From Lineus longissimus (lineage: Eukaryota > Nemertea > Pilidiophora > Heteronemertea > Lineidae): DNA of 64,000 nucleotides. The translations under genes and the position numbers were made by a program. The notes under the pieces are model-generated. The model did no database searches and was not told the origin of the DNA. It worked only from the letters and a program-made list of their open reading frames with translations. Of the stretch, positions 42,511-54,326 are shown in pieces (position 1 is the first letter of the stretch; the number at the start of each line of letters is the position of its first letter). The stretch covers positions 10,485,501 through 10,549,500 of the forward strand of contig NC_088310.1 of NCBI RefSeq assembly GCF_910592395.1. The letters are read 5' to 3'.

Positions 42511-44865
42511 TATATTTCCAAATCTGTGATCAATTTAAAATTTTCCGATAAAAGCAAGATCACTGTCCACACAAACTGACCACCACATTTCTATTTGCTC
42601 ATGTGTTAGCGACAATACTGCGCTGCAGTAATATATATTGCCTAGCAGAAATCGAGGAGTCAATGTAAAGTCTTTATATAGTTGGTCCGCTCTGAGGGGT
42701 CCTAATAAATCCATCTTGTCAGGTCCAACTTTTTGTTGACCCAAGGGCTTATCTGAAAAAAGGTATTGGGGCAAACCATGCTTTGTCAACAAAACACCTT
42801 TTGCTTTGTGGTTATAAATGACGATTGTCAGATTAATTTTGTTCCATTCTTGGTTGTCGAGCAAGGGATTAGCCTCCGGTTGGCCATATAATGTGTTGGT
42901 CTTAACAAATCAGTATCAACAAAGTTAATTCTGCTTGTATTTTAAAGAAAGGATTGCACAACGAGACGCTCGTGTGGTAGCACTTTACGCGTAATCCCTA
43001 GTAAGCATGGTAATCAGCGACGGCACGTGGCTCGTTGCGCATCACCTCAACACTGTGACACAAATTTAAAAACGGCCGCCCAGCAGCCGGACAAATCATC
43101 TATAGCGTGATCAACGTTTTTTTCCACAATTATGCGCACAAAATGTCCATATTATTAGCAGGAATGGCAGGGCTCGCGAGGCATATCGCAAAAGTTATTG
43201 CCAGTCATGCCAATGGCAGATGATGATTGTAAGCTTGTAAGCAACAGTGGGATGAATATTGTTTCCACTCGTTGGAATATTATTATTTTGCAGAGTGCCG
43301 CGAATATGCCCGAAAATGAATTGTCTTTTTTAATCATCAATAGAAATCCCTGGTGCAGATAGTGCATGTTACTTCAAAGGTAACCCTCTCAGGGTAGGAT
43401 GACGGACTATTTTTCTATCAAGACGCACGATCTTCAAAATATCAGTGAGCTATTAAACGCGCAAAAAAGGGTCCGACATGTCCGAAGGAGGTGTGATGTC
43501 ATAAAAATAAATGTGCGTGTTGAGGTGTTTAAAGTCTGCGCAATGCAGTTCGCGTTTACAATAATATCTGGTTGACATGCCTGAGCTGCTCAATTCCATT
43601 TGACTTTGTACAAGTTGTTGTTAACTGCCATGTTGGGAATTTCACATTTATCAGTGAGAACTGTTAGAACGGATGTGACCGGCTTCGAGTTCGAATTCGA
43701 AGACCTTTATGCATTATTACTTTAATTTAAACTAAAATAATTCATTGGTTATACATCAAACACACACATATTGCCTGAAAGAATATATATTGACACAATC
43801 TTCTTCTTCTTATGAGTTTTCAATGGATGATAACGGCTTTTGTCTAATAAGCAAGAACCTAGTTCATACCGTTTTGAAAATAAATAAAATTAAAAGCGTT
43901 GGTTATGTGGGGGTACATTTGTTGCACGTTTTGTCAACGTTGAAGGGTGTTGTGACAACCAATGTTACGAGGGTAACAAGCGGACATTTACTCGGGACAT
44001 GCCGTTTTCGAAACTACCTGTGAGAAAAACGATAGAAAACGATACTTTTCGAGTCCTTTTGTATTCCACCGCACCTAATTGCGATAACATTCGAGTCTTT
44101 TCGATACTTTTAGACCCCTACCTGCGGTTTAAATATTATTCCAGTTCTGCAATACGTTATAGGTGTCGCAAACCCACATTCTTATCACAACTGGAATAAT
44201 TGCTCGTTCTGAATACCTCTCGAACTCTGTCGAAAAAAATCGAAAATACTTCTCAGGCAAAAGCATTAAAATTTTCGGTCATTTACGATCGTTTTCGGTA
44301 ATATTCGACAGGGATTAGATCAGCAATCACAATAGAATTAACTGTTTCGATTTTCTTCGAAACTTTCCGAGTTCTTGCCAAGCATGGCTTGCCAAGGCCG
44401 GGTCGAATTCCGTAAGATTTCCGAGAGACGGTTTAATGACCGTGAAGCATTTCGAGTGATTTTCGAGTGATTTCGAGACCGATGCAGATTCCGAGAGTTT
44501 TCCGACAGAAAAACGAGAGTTGCTGTTCATAGTGTCATAGACAAAAACCCCCACCAAATACCTGCTTTCTACGACAAAGATAAACACCCGAAACTTCAGA
44601 ACTATACAGAAGTTGTGTTTTTATTAAAAGATCAAATAAACTGAGGAGTGCCTTTACTTGTGTACCCTGATAAATGTTAAAATGTTTATTCAAATGGAAA
44701 ACTGCCTGCTTTGCTTTGCTTGTTAATGTTTGCTCTGCTTTCTTAAGGGATCCATTGCAAGAACAAATTATACCAAGATACTTAACAGATTCAACAAGAT
44801 CAACGTCCGCATCACCAAGTCTGAGGGAAAGACCCTATTTAAACCTTTTAGATCAGTGGCGTAGT
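42511..44865. other. No recognisable gene; TTCGA-rich patch at 44.0-44.55 kb
   Basis: A 109-codon minus-strand frame (42864-42535) has no family I know. Between 44020 and 44540 TTCGA and its complement TCGAA recur densely (for example TTTTCGAGTC, TTTCGAGTGA). The region is degenerate and I could not define a unit. Confidence 0.4.
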
Positions 44866-44990
44866 GGTTAGAGCACCGGGCTCATAATCAGGAGGTCGTG
44901 GGTTCGATTCTCCGAAGGGTCACTACTGTTTCGTCTTCTTTGAGCAAGGCATTTATGACGTTTATAGAAATTAAAAGTGCCCGTCTATAG
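44866..44990 (+). mobile_element. tRNA-derived SINE (tRNA-Met-like head)
   Basis: The pol III A box TGGCGTAGTGG and B box GGTTCGATTCT are present with normal spacing, and an anticodon-loop-like CTCATAA (CAU) lies between them. Acceptor-stem pairing AGTGGC/GTCACT is nearly intact. The DNA goes straight on to TTTGAGCAAGGCATTTATGA, a body motif seen in many tRNA-derived SINEs of marine animals. Therefore this is probably a SINE rather than a functional tRNA. The 3' end is not sharply defined. Confidence 0.72.
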
Positions 44991-45209
44991 GTTTTCAAGA
45001 TTCGTAGATATTTTTCGTGCGAGAATAGACATCAAAATATTGTGTACTACAGGGTGACTCAAAAAAGTATACCCTCCTTGACTCATCGATTAATCGATTA
45101 TATGTTAACTACCAAATTTTAGTTTAAGTATAGTATGTCATTAGAAAGAGCTGGAATCCTAAACATGCATTTATTCATTTTTTTCGGGTGAGTCATTATG
45201 GTTATTCGA

Positions 45210-45655
45210 CGAAGAGTAATAGTGTCACGGTTTGGGTTTATAGCGATAGCATCAAAATTAAGAGTCAGTGGTTGGGGTTAGCCTTAACATGAAAAGTATG
45301 GGTAATGGTTGACGTTAGCAATAGCATCAAAATCAAAGGTCATGGTTGGGGTTAGCTATGGCATATGAGAAGGTAGGGCCAATGTTGGGGTAAGCTACAG
45401 CATGAAGAGACTGAGTTAATTGTTAGGGTCAGCAAAAGCATCAAAAGAAAATGTCATAGTTGGTATAGCTATAGTATTATGAGAAGGAAGGGTCATGGTT
45501 GAGTTTAGCAATAGCAAGAAAAGGATGGGTAATGGTTGGGGTAAACAACGGCATCAAAATCAAAGGTCATGGTTGGAGTTAGCTCTAGCAAATCAGAAGG
45601 CAGGGTCATGGTGGGAGTTAGCTATAGCACGAAATGACTGGGTAATGGTTGTCAG
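45210..45655 (+). repeat. Minisatellite, ~35-bp degenerate units
   Basis: About a dozen imperfect copies of GGTTGGGGTTAGCAATAGCA plus TCAAAATCAAAGGTCAT, alternating with versions carrying GAAAAGGATGGGTAAT. The array abuts the G-rich cassette. Confidence 0.85.
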
Positions 45656-45870
45656 AAGGACTTATGGACTGTACCATCAAGATGGTTTGAGGTTCCACTC
45701 CATCGCCCCGGGGTAAGCGTCTCAGAAGGACTTACTGAGAGTCCAATGGGGGGGGGGGGGCTTCCCCCAATGCACTGGCAAAAATATGTCAAAAGGACGG
45801 GGTTTGGGGGCTTCCCCATGTCAACAGTTGTGTGAGTTTACTAGAGCTTTCACTTTACATATCATTGTGA
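45655..45870 (-). repeat. G/C-tract cassette, dispersed copy
   Basis: GGCTTCCCCCAATGCACTGG, CATGTCAACAGTTGTGTGAG and TAGAGCTTTCACTTTA match 55330-55600. It includes a 14-base G run near 45749. Confidence 0.8.
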
Positions 45871-48376
45871 TGCAAAGGTACACCTGTCCAATACCTTTAC
45901 CCACCGGAATAATATCGAGTTGAATTGTCATCAATTGCTCCCAGCAGCAGTGTTTCACAAAATAACCTTGCATCTTTCTACTGCATGGTTAGGAATCCAA
46001 TGCCCGTGCTTGTAGTGGCCGTTATACCGAGGGAAGTTCGTTTTGAAATCATACTAGTATTTGTGAATGAATTTTCATGATTATTGGTCTGCCGTTTTAC
46101 ATTTCTCGTTCTGAAAGGGTGAATGCGTTGGACTGGATCTTCATTGATACGTTTCATGATGATTTTTCTTTCAAATGTTGTTAACTATGAAGCGCAGAAG
46201 CACCCAGGGTCCGGGTGTTTAATGGCACAAAGGACGCGTTATCCCTAACAGTTATGTTAGGCATCATTAAGGACGTTATCTTTGCAGTTAATCCCATTAA
46301 AATCTAACGACTCCGTTAAAGTTACCCTTGTTTTGAACATCCCAGCCCCGGAGAACCAATATTCTTAATTCCGAGCATTACGCCGTCTCGAGCATCTCTT
46401 GTTCCTCATGTTCCAGGGTTCCGAGTTTACCCGAAATATTCTGTAGCCAAAAATCGCTCTCCCGGCAAGCGTGTACTGATGAACTGATGTTATTTGGGTA
46501 TACAAATACTGGGCCTGCTGTTCAAGGCGCTGCGTTCAAGCAGCAGATATAACCGCCAGACCGTTAACCACGTAAAATAGACAACCCAATAAAAGGTTAT
46601 CGTCTTAATTCAGCATACTAAATGGAGGTGGCACATCTCTGCCTATCAATATTCGCATCAATTTGATAATTACCCAAAAAAAGTCACCGGCTTGCAGTTG
46701 TTGAATTAATGTTATGAATATATATCCCACTATTTTGTAATAAACCAACTTGCATGATCAAGGCAGTCATCCACACGAACTTTCTCAAACGTGTGAGTTT
46801 GTATTTCCGACTAATTGACAATTTGGAAAAGCAAGGCTATATCAGCACCCGGTAAGTAAGATAGGGTCTATGATTAGAACTTGTGAAACAAGGTTTGCTT
46901 CTCAGATCAGCCCAGTCGATGCTACATGTAAGTGAACTCCCACATAATCAGAAACTTAGAGACATTGAGGAAGAGTTAAGGGACAAATATCAGCCGATCG
47001 AGAAAGAAGGAAAACATGTAAAGATGTGGTCTTTTTGGTGGGAGGGGTGGAGGGACTCGATCGGCTACTATTGGGTTTGCTAAACTCGCGAAAAAAAACA
47101 ACAAACAGACAATTATGGATTTAGTTGGTGTAAAACATGTTTCACCATGTGGCCACATACATTCCGTACACGTTCAGCTAATTTTTAAAGTGAGTAAATT
47201 CGATCACTTAATGGCTGTTTTCTTGTATTTTCATTAATTTTATTGGTCAAACTAGTAGGCCCACCCAAGAGCCCTCAGCTACCTAAACTCACCATCCTGC
47301 CATGCCTGCAGGGTGATAATATTATCAGCAGTCTCGGTTGATAACTGAAGGAATACATTTTTGGAAAAGAATGCAGTGAGAGGGTTCATGATTTATCAAC
47401 AATGTTATTTTTGCTCGGACAAACCATGTGCTCTTGTTTACGTATCTTGCTGAGAACAGTCCTATCCGCTGGGCACTGATGTACGGTCTCCAATCAAAGT
47501 CAAAGTTATCTTATTCGTAGTACGCGATTTCACTCAGGCATAACTGCAGGGTGTATTCTTGGTGATTACTCTTGCATTATTTGCAGGCAGCCGGGGCAAC
47601 AGCTTTTTAAGTAATCATCCGCCATCCGTTCCATATGCCAGATTAACTACGAATACGCGACCAAAAATAATTTTGTCTTTGATCGGTCACCGTGTGAAGG
47701 TGCTGAGGGATGAAATTATTTTCAGGTCATTCAAGGCTTGCCATTCTCACAAAAGTGAATGCATTAGTTGTTTAGATATTTGGATAGAAGTAATTGGTTT
47801 TGAATATGCACTGTTCTCAATTATTGTTCGAGGCGGGCTGTATATGTTATACCCGATCCTTAGGAAATTAGGTGTTCGCTTATTAAACATTCCAACTGGT
47901 GGAACACAACTTTATTTTTTATATCGTTATGGTAACGTTTTTTCGTGGTGTATCGGTCCTACACACAACCTCCACGGTAGAGATATTTCGTCTCATTTAA
48001 GTTCAAGGCACGAAATAAATTCGTCCAATCAGAACGTCGCTAGCATCCGATTCAAGGAATTTTGTAATGCTGTAGCAGCGATATCCTGCTGACGGACAAA
48101 AAAAGTACTATTTTCTCCGCGATCCGCACTGTACTACATCTCGTACGATTTGGCACTTTTATGGGCTCCGATTGGCCTGTGTGCCACCCAATAAACCGCG
48201 AGCACTCGAACAATGTGCCTCGTTCTATTGGGCCTACACACGTTAAATAGTCTTTTGCATTTATATGTAGTTGTGAAAGGGGCTGAATCTTGTTTGAAGT
48301 CTTCTTGCTGGAATAAAATCTGCCTATCATAACCTGAAGTCCCTCTGATTTCAGAATTCGTAGTAAAAACGTGAAG
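45871..48376. other. No supported gene; upstream of the peptide gene
   Basis: The 177-codon + frame at 47559-48092 starts only at a GTG, has no ATG near its beginning and resembles nothing. It is not called. Promoter elements of the peptide gene may lie at the right end, but I see no clear TATA box. Confidence 0.4.
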
Positions 48377-48446
48377 ATGCAACGACTCCCATTAATGCTA
48401 TTCGGCATTTTGGTACTCCTGGTAATCAGCCAAGTGTCGGCGGCAG
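48377..48446 (+). CDS. Peptide gene exon 1 (signal peptide)
   Basis: 23 codons plus one base. The ATG context is GTGAAGATGC. Read through, the frame runs into the intron for about 36 more codons to 48556, but the strong GTATGT donor and the matching exon 2 make splicing the better model. Confidence 0.72.
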
Positions 48447-50074
48447 GTATGTCATCAGTTCGTAAAGCGACTCGCAGACGCATAGTTTGCATGCAATATA
48501 TCAATCGCTTGTCTGCAAGAGTCATTGCCAGAGTCGGTCGTTGGGACCTGCGATAAATGTAAAACCCAGGGATGACCGATTTGATGAGTGTGGTCTGATA
48601 ATGATCGTTATAATAAAAAAAGACCCGGCTTGACCTCTGCAGTCCAAACGAGGCCTGTGTATTTCTTTTGGAATAATGATTTGAAATGCCTAAGAATTTA
48701 AAATCAAAAGTTATTCTAGGGCTCTATGGGTAGGGAAAAAATATCGGGTGATCTAAAAAGAAAAACCCATATAAAATTAAACTCCCGCTTTTTAAAGTAC
48801 AATCAAAATGTAATCAAAATGAAATTATCGAAAATTCGCACTCTTGTGGCCACTGATATCATCAAAGACAGATTACTTCAAAAAACCCACAGCTTAAACA
48901 TCAGAAATATACCCTTTCTTTCGGCAGCTGTAGATCAGACACCCGTCGACCGATTCAGACGATTCTTGTACCACTGATTATGAGCTGCATTTGCTCTAAA
49001 CTAAATATATCCCTCGTGCAAGCGTGAATCATTTCGACCTACTGTGAGATGTGAGCGCCCCCTGTTGGCGGCTTTGTGTAACTTTACCTTGCATCCCTAT
49101 ATTGTCCCTTTAAACAATAGTTCCATCAGTTCATGCATGGAAGAAGAGGCTTTGGGTGGTATCGCAGCAGGATGGTGAGCCAATTCATCACTAAAAGCAA
49201 TTTGCATAGGTGACTACACCGCTACGATTTTGACGGGCATTTCTTTTATTTGACATTACATGTACTTAAACATTAAGGAGAATATCAAAATGAAGTAGGA
49301 AGAAATATAGATTAGGAAATGCATGCATTTTCATCAGGATAGACACTGATCCTTTTGAGATTCTGGAAAAACATTTGGTCTTTAGCGAGCATATTTGACA
49401 CAACATTTTGATTTTGGAGTAAATCTAAAAGTATATAAATGTGTTATACTTAAAATTCAGAATTACGTAAAAAACAATTAGGACCTATCGTCCAGTAATT
49501 AACATATAATACACTGGATATCTTGGTAGCCATAGTTGTTAACAACCATTAACGTTCGGTGCCCTTTTTTGACCAACCGATATATGCTGCTGCTAATTTT
49601 GCCGATGTACCGTGAAACGATATCATACCAACAGTGCCTTCGTTCGTTTAACCTTAATACTCCTGCGTTTTGTCTCTCGCTCATAAATGAAGAGTAATTC
49701 GAGATATGGGGCTTACGTGACGTACAGTAGTGTATGGGGTCCGAGGATTCAATTATGCGCTTTTGTTTATAAGGTAAAGATGCGCATGTGCAGGTGCGTA
49801 TGCGTGACTGCAAGTCCGGGGCAAACGAGAAGTTAACAGAGTTCTCCTGCAGATGGTGCATCGGGTTTGCATTCACGTGCATTAGTGTCGACTTAGCATT
49901 CTCTCAATACACTTCTCTTTTAATGCGTCATATTTTAATACATACATTTCAGAAGTAGAAGACGATGAAATAGACCATGCTTTCGAAGCATTCGTGAAAA
50001 GGCGCACCAACAAGCGTGGCTTCTGGGTTGAACCACTTAAACCGGACTTCAGTCTCTTGAAGAAGTGGAGATAG
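48377..50074 (+). CDS. Small secreted peptide precursor, 63 aa, two exons
   Basis: Exon 1 (48377-48446) encodes a signal peptide: MQRLP, a Leu/Ile/Val core, then SQVSAA. The donor is CAG|GTATGT. Exon 2 (49953-50074) has acceptor ATACATTTCAG, joins in phase 1 and ends at TAG. AATAAA follows at 50144-50149. Predicted mature part, about 40 residues: an acidic stretch (EVEDDEIDHAFEAF), then KRR and NKR basic sites, then an 18-residue basic tail GFWVEPLKPDFSLLKKWR. No cysteines and no Gly before a basic site, so no C-terminal amide or disulfides. Layout (signal, acidic spacer, dibasic sites, cationic tail) fits a neuropeptide or antimicrobial precursor. I do not recognise the family. Confidence 0.72.
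48850..49005 (+). repeat. Dispersed repeat with an ORF-like core, copy 2 (in peptide-gene intron)
   Basis: Counterpart of 27395-27545. The frame FLSAAVDQTPVDRFRRFLYH ends at TGA here. Confidence 0.65.
49012..49096 (-). mobile_element. Partial copy of the TTAA-flanked MITE
   Basis: The reverse complement reads GGGACAATATAGGG, AAAGTTACACAAAGCCGCC and CATCTCACAG...GATTCACGCTTG, matching 15125-15235 of the full copy. The other half is missing. Confidence 0.75.
49097..49952. other. Intron of the peptide gene
   Basis: A 127-codon minus frame at 49499-49882 has no family resemblance. No further + exon in phase was seen. Confidence 0.4.
49953..50074 (+). CDS. Peptide gene exon 2
   Basis: 122 nt, completing a Glu codon and giving 39 more residues. 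The polypyrimidine tract is modest (TTTTAATACATACATTTCAG) but clean, with no earlier AG. Confidence 0.72.
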
Positions 50075-50143
50075 AGGCTGATTGGTGCTTCATGTAGCCT
50101 CCATCACGTCTCACGGATGCGTCACGTTACATGTAGAACAAGA

Positions 50144-50149
50144 AATAAA
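50144..50149 (+). terminator. Poly(A) signal AATAAA of the peptide gene
   Basis: AATAAA 70 bases after the stop, followed by GCATTGTAACAAG. Spacing is normal for a short 3' UTR. Confidence 0.6.
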
Positions 50150-50871
50150 GCATTGTAACAAGACAGCTATTGTTTGGATTATTTATTATTCCTTCTATGA
50201 TCAAGTCCATGAGCAATTGCATGTAATGTGGAGGCCTGATCATTGGCCTTTTTCATAGGAGACTAAAGGATTCTGAAAGTCACAAAAATGTTTCCCTCTC
50301 TAACTTACCGTTTATTTTGCCAAATTGGCCTTGAACAGAGAAGGATGGAAAAGCGCCATAGAAGAACTCAATATTATTATTGTTTATGTATCATTTTCTA
50401 TCTTCGCCGCCAGACCGTCGAAGACCCAACTGCAATTTAAACATGATAGAAACAAATTAACTGTTTTCAGCAAGTTCATTGATGAGGCAAAATATAAAGG
50501 CGCTCGATGTCCTTGACATTTTGATTATATTTGGCTATCGTGAAAAAGCACGGGAAAAAAGGCACGACCGCATGAATACATCGTAACGACAACCGCCACT
50601 GCCAGACTGCGTTCATTGAAACAGATGCAGAAATGTGTCTGTTGCGTCGACTTCCGATTGATAAAATCCGAAGGTTTCCTGTTACAACAAGAATGACCGA
50701 GGGATCGGAGTAGTAAAATGTACACTTGCCTGTGTTTATATTATTGCATGGCAAATGTTTGTTCTACGTCGGGTTAGTTTCGACAGAGTTATATTTGTTG
50801 CGGCCATGTTGGACTCGTCCTCATGCACTAATAAATGCCATACTTCTTTGCAGCAGCTTTGTAAGTAATTA
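50150..50871. other. No feature seen
   Basis: 3' flank of the peptide gene. Short frames only, up to the TA-flanked element. Confidence 0.4.
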
Positions 50872-52167
50872 TAAGGTAAAATTGGGGTAATTGTAGCCCC
50901 TTTTTACCTATAATTTTTGTTACCAGGCAGATTCACTGAAACCGGCCTGCACCTTGTAGTGGCACTTCTTCCAATTGTACAGACTGCAATTTAGGACACT
51001 TAATCTTAAACAATGCCTCTGAGAGACAATACAAAACTCGTGGTCAGGGGCTTCAAATACCCCGTGGCCTTGGGGAATTTGTAGCCCCTGACTAAAATTT
51101 AAAATTGCATGTTTTTTATGTATGAGAACACTTTTTTCATTGGTTTATGGTCTTTATTGGTAATAAAGCTTTCAATATTATTCCAATCAAGGTTGACGAC
51201 GAGATTTTGCTGGTATCAAACGATATTTATTGAACACATTAAGTGGTGTTCGATGCAATTACTTACCAACAATTTAAACAATATCGTCACAAATCAGACT
51301 GATTTTAGAATGGTGTAAAAACACAACGTTCTATCTATCACCTCTGTTGTACATTACATCTTGTGTCAGACAATAGCTTGTGATATTCTGAATAGAATGG
51401 CGGTCTTGTCATGCGCCATTAAAAACTTTAGTTTCAGTTATGGGCCATGTATCAACACCAAATATAGCTGGCACCACTTAATGATAATGTAATGTACCAT
51501 GATAAATGCTGCTATCTAGTCAATGGAATTGCTTTAACGAGAGACACCAGTAACTTTGAAAATATTAAAATTATTTCGAAATAATTTTAGAGGAACTAGT
51601 ATGAAACATCAAATGTATCATTGTTGGCACATGAAGGGTTAACATTGTATCTAAATTGGATAGGTTTATGATCAAATAATATCATTCGAGTAAAAGAATA
51701 AAAAAACTATCATTTTCATGATTTATGACATGGTATATGGAGCTATTTATAGCGGCTACAAATACCCCGAACCAACGGGCTACAAATACCCCGAGGGTAC
51801 ATTGGTTAGAAAAGTGTCTCTGAAATGACATCAAATGCCGCATACAACATTCTCTACACTCAATACTGATCACCTCAACCAAGTTTCATATATATCAATG
51901 CTCTGCAAGTATGGAAAATGTGGACCTGTAAAAAGTTCGATCCCGACTTTTTTGTGCATGTGTCTGGTTTGTTTTCTTCTTATAGCCAAAGCTCTTACAT
52001 AACATGTTGCATAATCCAAAACTATTGATGTTGTGATACTCAAGAGTCACCTCTTTCATATCCATGCTTTGGTTGGCTGAATAATTCTGCAGTTACCGCA
52101 ATATGAATCAGAAACATTATCAGGGGCTACAATTTGACCAAAGTTACAAATACCCTATTTTACCTTA
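50872..52167. mobile_element. Non-autonomous DNA transposon with TA duplication
   Basis: The ends are inverted: TAAGGTAAAATTGGGGTAAT with TGTAGCCCC at the left, and TAAGGTAAAATAGGGTATTT ... TTGTAGCCCC read inward from the right. TA flanks both sides (50870-50871 and 52168-52169). The motif GGCTACAAATACCCCGA occurs twice in tandem at 51754-51796, and related CTTCAAATACCCCG is at 51053. No transposase frame. TA duplication suggests a Tc1/mariner-type parent, which I infer only. Confidence 0.82.
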
Positions 52168-52439
52168 TATGATAGATGACAACAAATTTAAACGGCAATT
52201 ATGTCGTTGGAATTCGCGTCGGCTGACCTTGTGCGTTCCGGACAGTGAGGTCAAGAGGATGCGTAACGCAAGGAGTGGTACTTTCTAAACGAATAATACC
52301 AATTTGTTCATGACCCATTGATTGGATAATTATGGAGTACGAGAGGCTTTAATTGAACATCCGCCAAAAAATTATACAGTAACGTCCATTCTATGATCTT
52401 GCACGTGTTTCATAGACCTTCTAGATGGGAGGCTTAATG

Positions 52440-53400
52440 CTATAATCTTGAAGGTAACTGCCTTAAAGCTGAACTGCATGAACAAAAACAGAAGTGTCCA
52501 TGTTTAAAAAAAAACATCGCGCTGGGAGACCACCGCGCCCCAGCGCGGTGGCCGAGAGAAATGCGCCTTCAAACGCCCGAAACACCCTTCAGAAGTCAGC
52601 CAGAAACATGATAGTCCACGGCGAAACAGTGGCGCTGCCGTAAGTCTGTCAGCAGAACACCGGACGTGCTGGATCATGAGTGTGGGTACACATACAATTA
52701 CACGTAGACCATTCCAACCATGCTGACGGAATACCATGTACGTCCATTTTCGAGTGTGTGCACTGATGAGAACACGAAAGAAAACATTATGGAAAACAAA
52801 TGAAAAAAATCACTCCCCGTCAACAAATAAACATACACCGCTATTTGCGGGGAGAACGTACAAGATAAAATGCAATACGCCGGTGTGACAGCAGATATAG
52901 TCCCCCTGGAGTCATAGTCCGGTAGCATTGTATTTGATCAATTAAGCAGCATGATCTATTGTACCGCTAACCCTAACCAAAACATTTAGCAATGCGGGCT
53001 ATTGTTACACGGACTATCAGCCCTAGGACTACTATCCCTTGCACACCGGCTTTCAGACCCTGGACGTGAAAAAAATCGATACTAGGCCTATAGTACAATA
53101 CAAGCACGTGGACAACCGAAAGGGGCGAATCTGTCCAAAAAAGTCCCTAAAAGTAGAAATTTGATCTGTAAAAGCACGAGAACTAACAGAGAGAATATTC
53201 ACCTAAACTCCATCATGGATTATCCGATGAAAACGAGCGTAAATACAGAGAATGTCTGCTTTCCGTCCTGAAAGCCGCCTTAAAAGATTCCATAACGCCA
53301 TGTTTTTCTTTCACGTAGGTCTACTCACGACCTTCTTTGACCAACATGACGTAAGCGTGGTTTGAGGTTGATCAAATGTTATTCGCAATCCCCTATCTAG
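52440..53400 (-). repeat. Left outer arm of a large inverted repeat
   Basis: Reverse complement matches 56110-56760 in order: AAAGCTGAACTGCATGAACA ... ATCATGAGTGTGGGTACACA ... TACCATGTACGTCC ... TTTGACCAACATGACGTA. The left arm has an extra ~130 bp near 52520-52650 with a GC hairpin (CGCGCTGGGAG...CAGCGCGG). Confidence 0.82.
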
Positions 53401-53499
53401 ATAGCATTTTTTATTCTATTGTACGAAAATTCCATTGTTCATTTTGTTGTCTCCCAATACTGTCATCTCGCCTGTATCCCGATTTTTGCTGACGCTAGT

Positions 53500-53978
53500 A
53501 TGCCTATTATCGCAATTGCTTAGCCCATGTACGCTAATCTTGGGTCAGAACAAGAATAGGTCTTTGTCGGAGGTTGCAAATAAAAATTTGGCTCCGCAAT
53601 TTGTGTTGCCTCTATGAACGAGACAGGGGTGGATCTCTACAAGTAGAATGACCAAGAGCCTGAATAAACGGTACAATAATTAGGACATTCAGCTATTTTC
53701 GTTATCTCACACGGAGCTTCAGGGTTAGGTCGAGGGTTTACCCCCACCCCAACCCCCCGGATTCACAACCCTTGTGGCACAGAGATTTGCTTGTCGGTAG
53801 GCCTTACAAGGGATCCCTGTCTAATTCCTGTCTCATCTACATCCCTGTCTCATTTCTTAAGGCGACACAAACTGCGGAGCCGGGTTGTTGTTTGCAACCT
53901 CCGGCAAGGACCTGTTCTTGTTCTCGCACAAGATTAGAGTACATGGGCTAAGCAACTGCGATAATAAGCGCACAGCAG
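53500..53978. repeat. Inner hairpin
   Basis: 53500-53612 (ATTGCTTAGCCCATGTACGC ... GGTTGCAAATAAAAATTTGG) is the inverted counterpart of 53868-53978, with a ~255-bp loop. It lies between the outer arms. Confidence 0.82.
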
Positions 53979-54326
53979 AAAAGCCGAAGCGCTACTGTAG
54001 TTAACGTGCATACGTATCCAATGTAAACAATGTTTCTCATGCCCATGGATTCGATTCAAATGGCTTAAATTTGACTTAAAATGGCCGCCAAAAGAGATAA
54101 ACGCGCGAATGAAGCAACTCGACTATTCTGAGCTCCGAGAAGGAACCACATGAATATTCACACTGTTTTCTAATCAAAATTCTATTTCAGGGGGTTCGGG
54201 GGGTTTCCCCCCCCCCCCCGACATAATTATGTGTTTTGATTTTTGAGACTTTAGTAATAATATCCAAAAGACGCTTAAAATGGATATAATCCCGAATTAA
54301 TGAAGCAAAAAACGGGCAGGCGTTTC

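Noticed and set aside
42535-42864. 109-codon minus frame
   Set aside because: No domain, no splice partner, no start context. Left as unassigned.
44866-44940. Functional tRNA-Met gene
   Set aside because: The acceptor stem is imperfect and the sequence runs into a SINE-body motif, so a SINE is the better call.
47559-48092. 177-codon + frame upstream of the peptide gene
   Set aside because: It opens only with GTG, has no early ATG, and the product resembles nothing. It is plausible as chance in ~40% G+C DNA.
48052-48525. 157-codon minus frame overlapping peptide exon 1
   Set aside because: Antisense to the signal-peptide exon, no motif or splice support.
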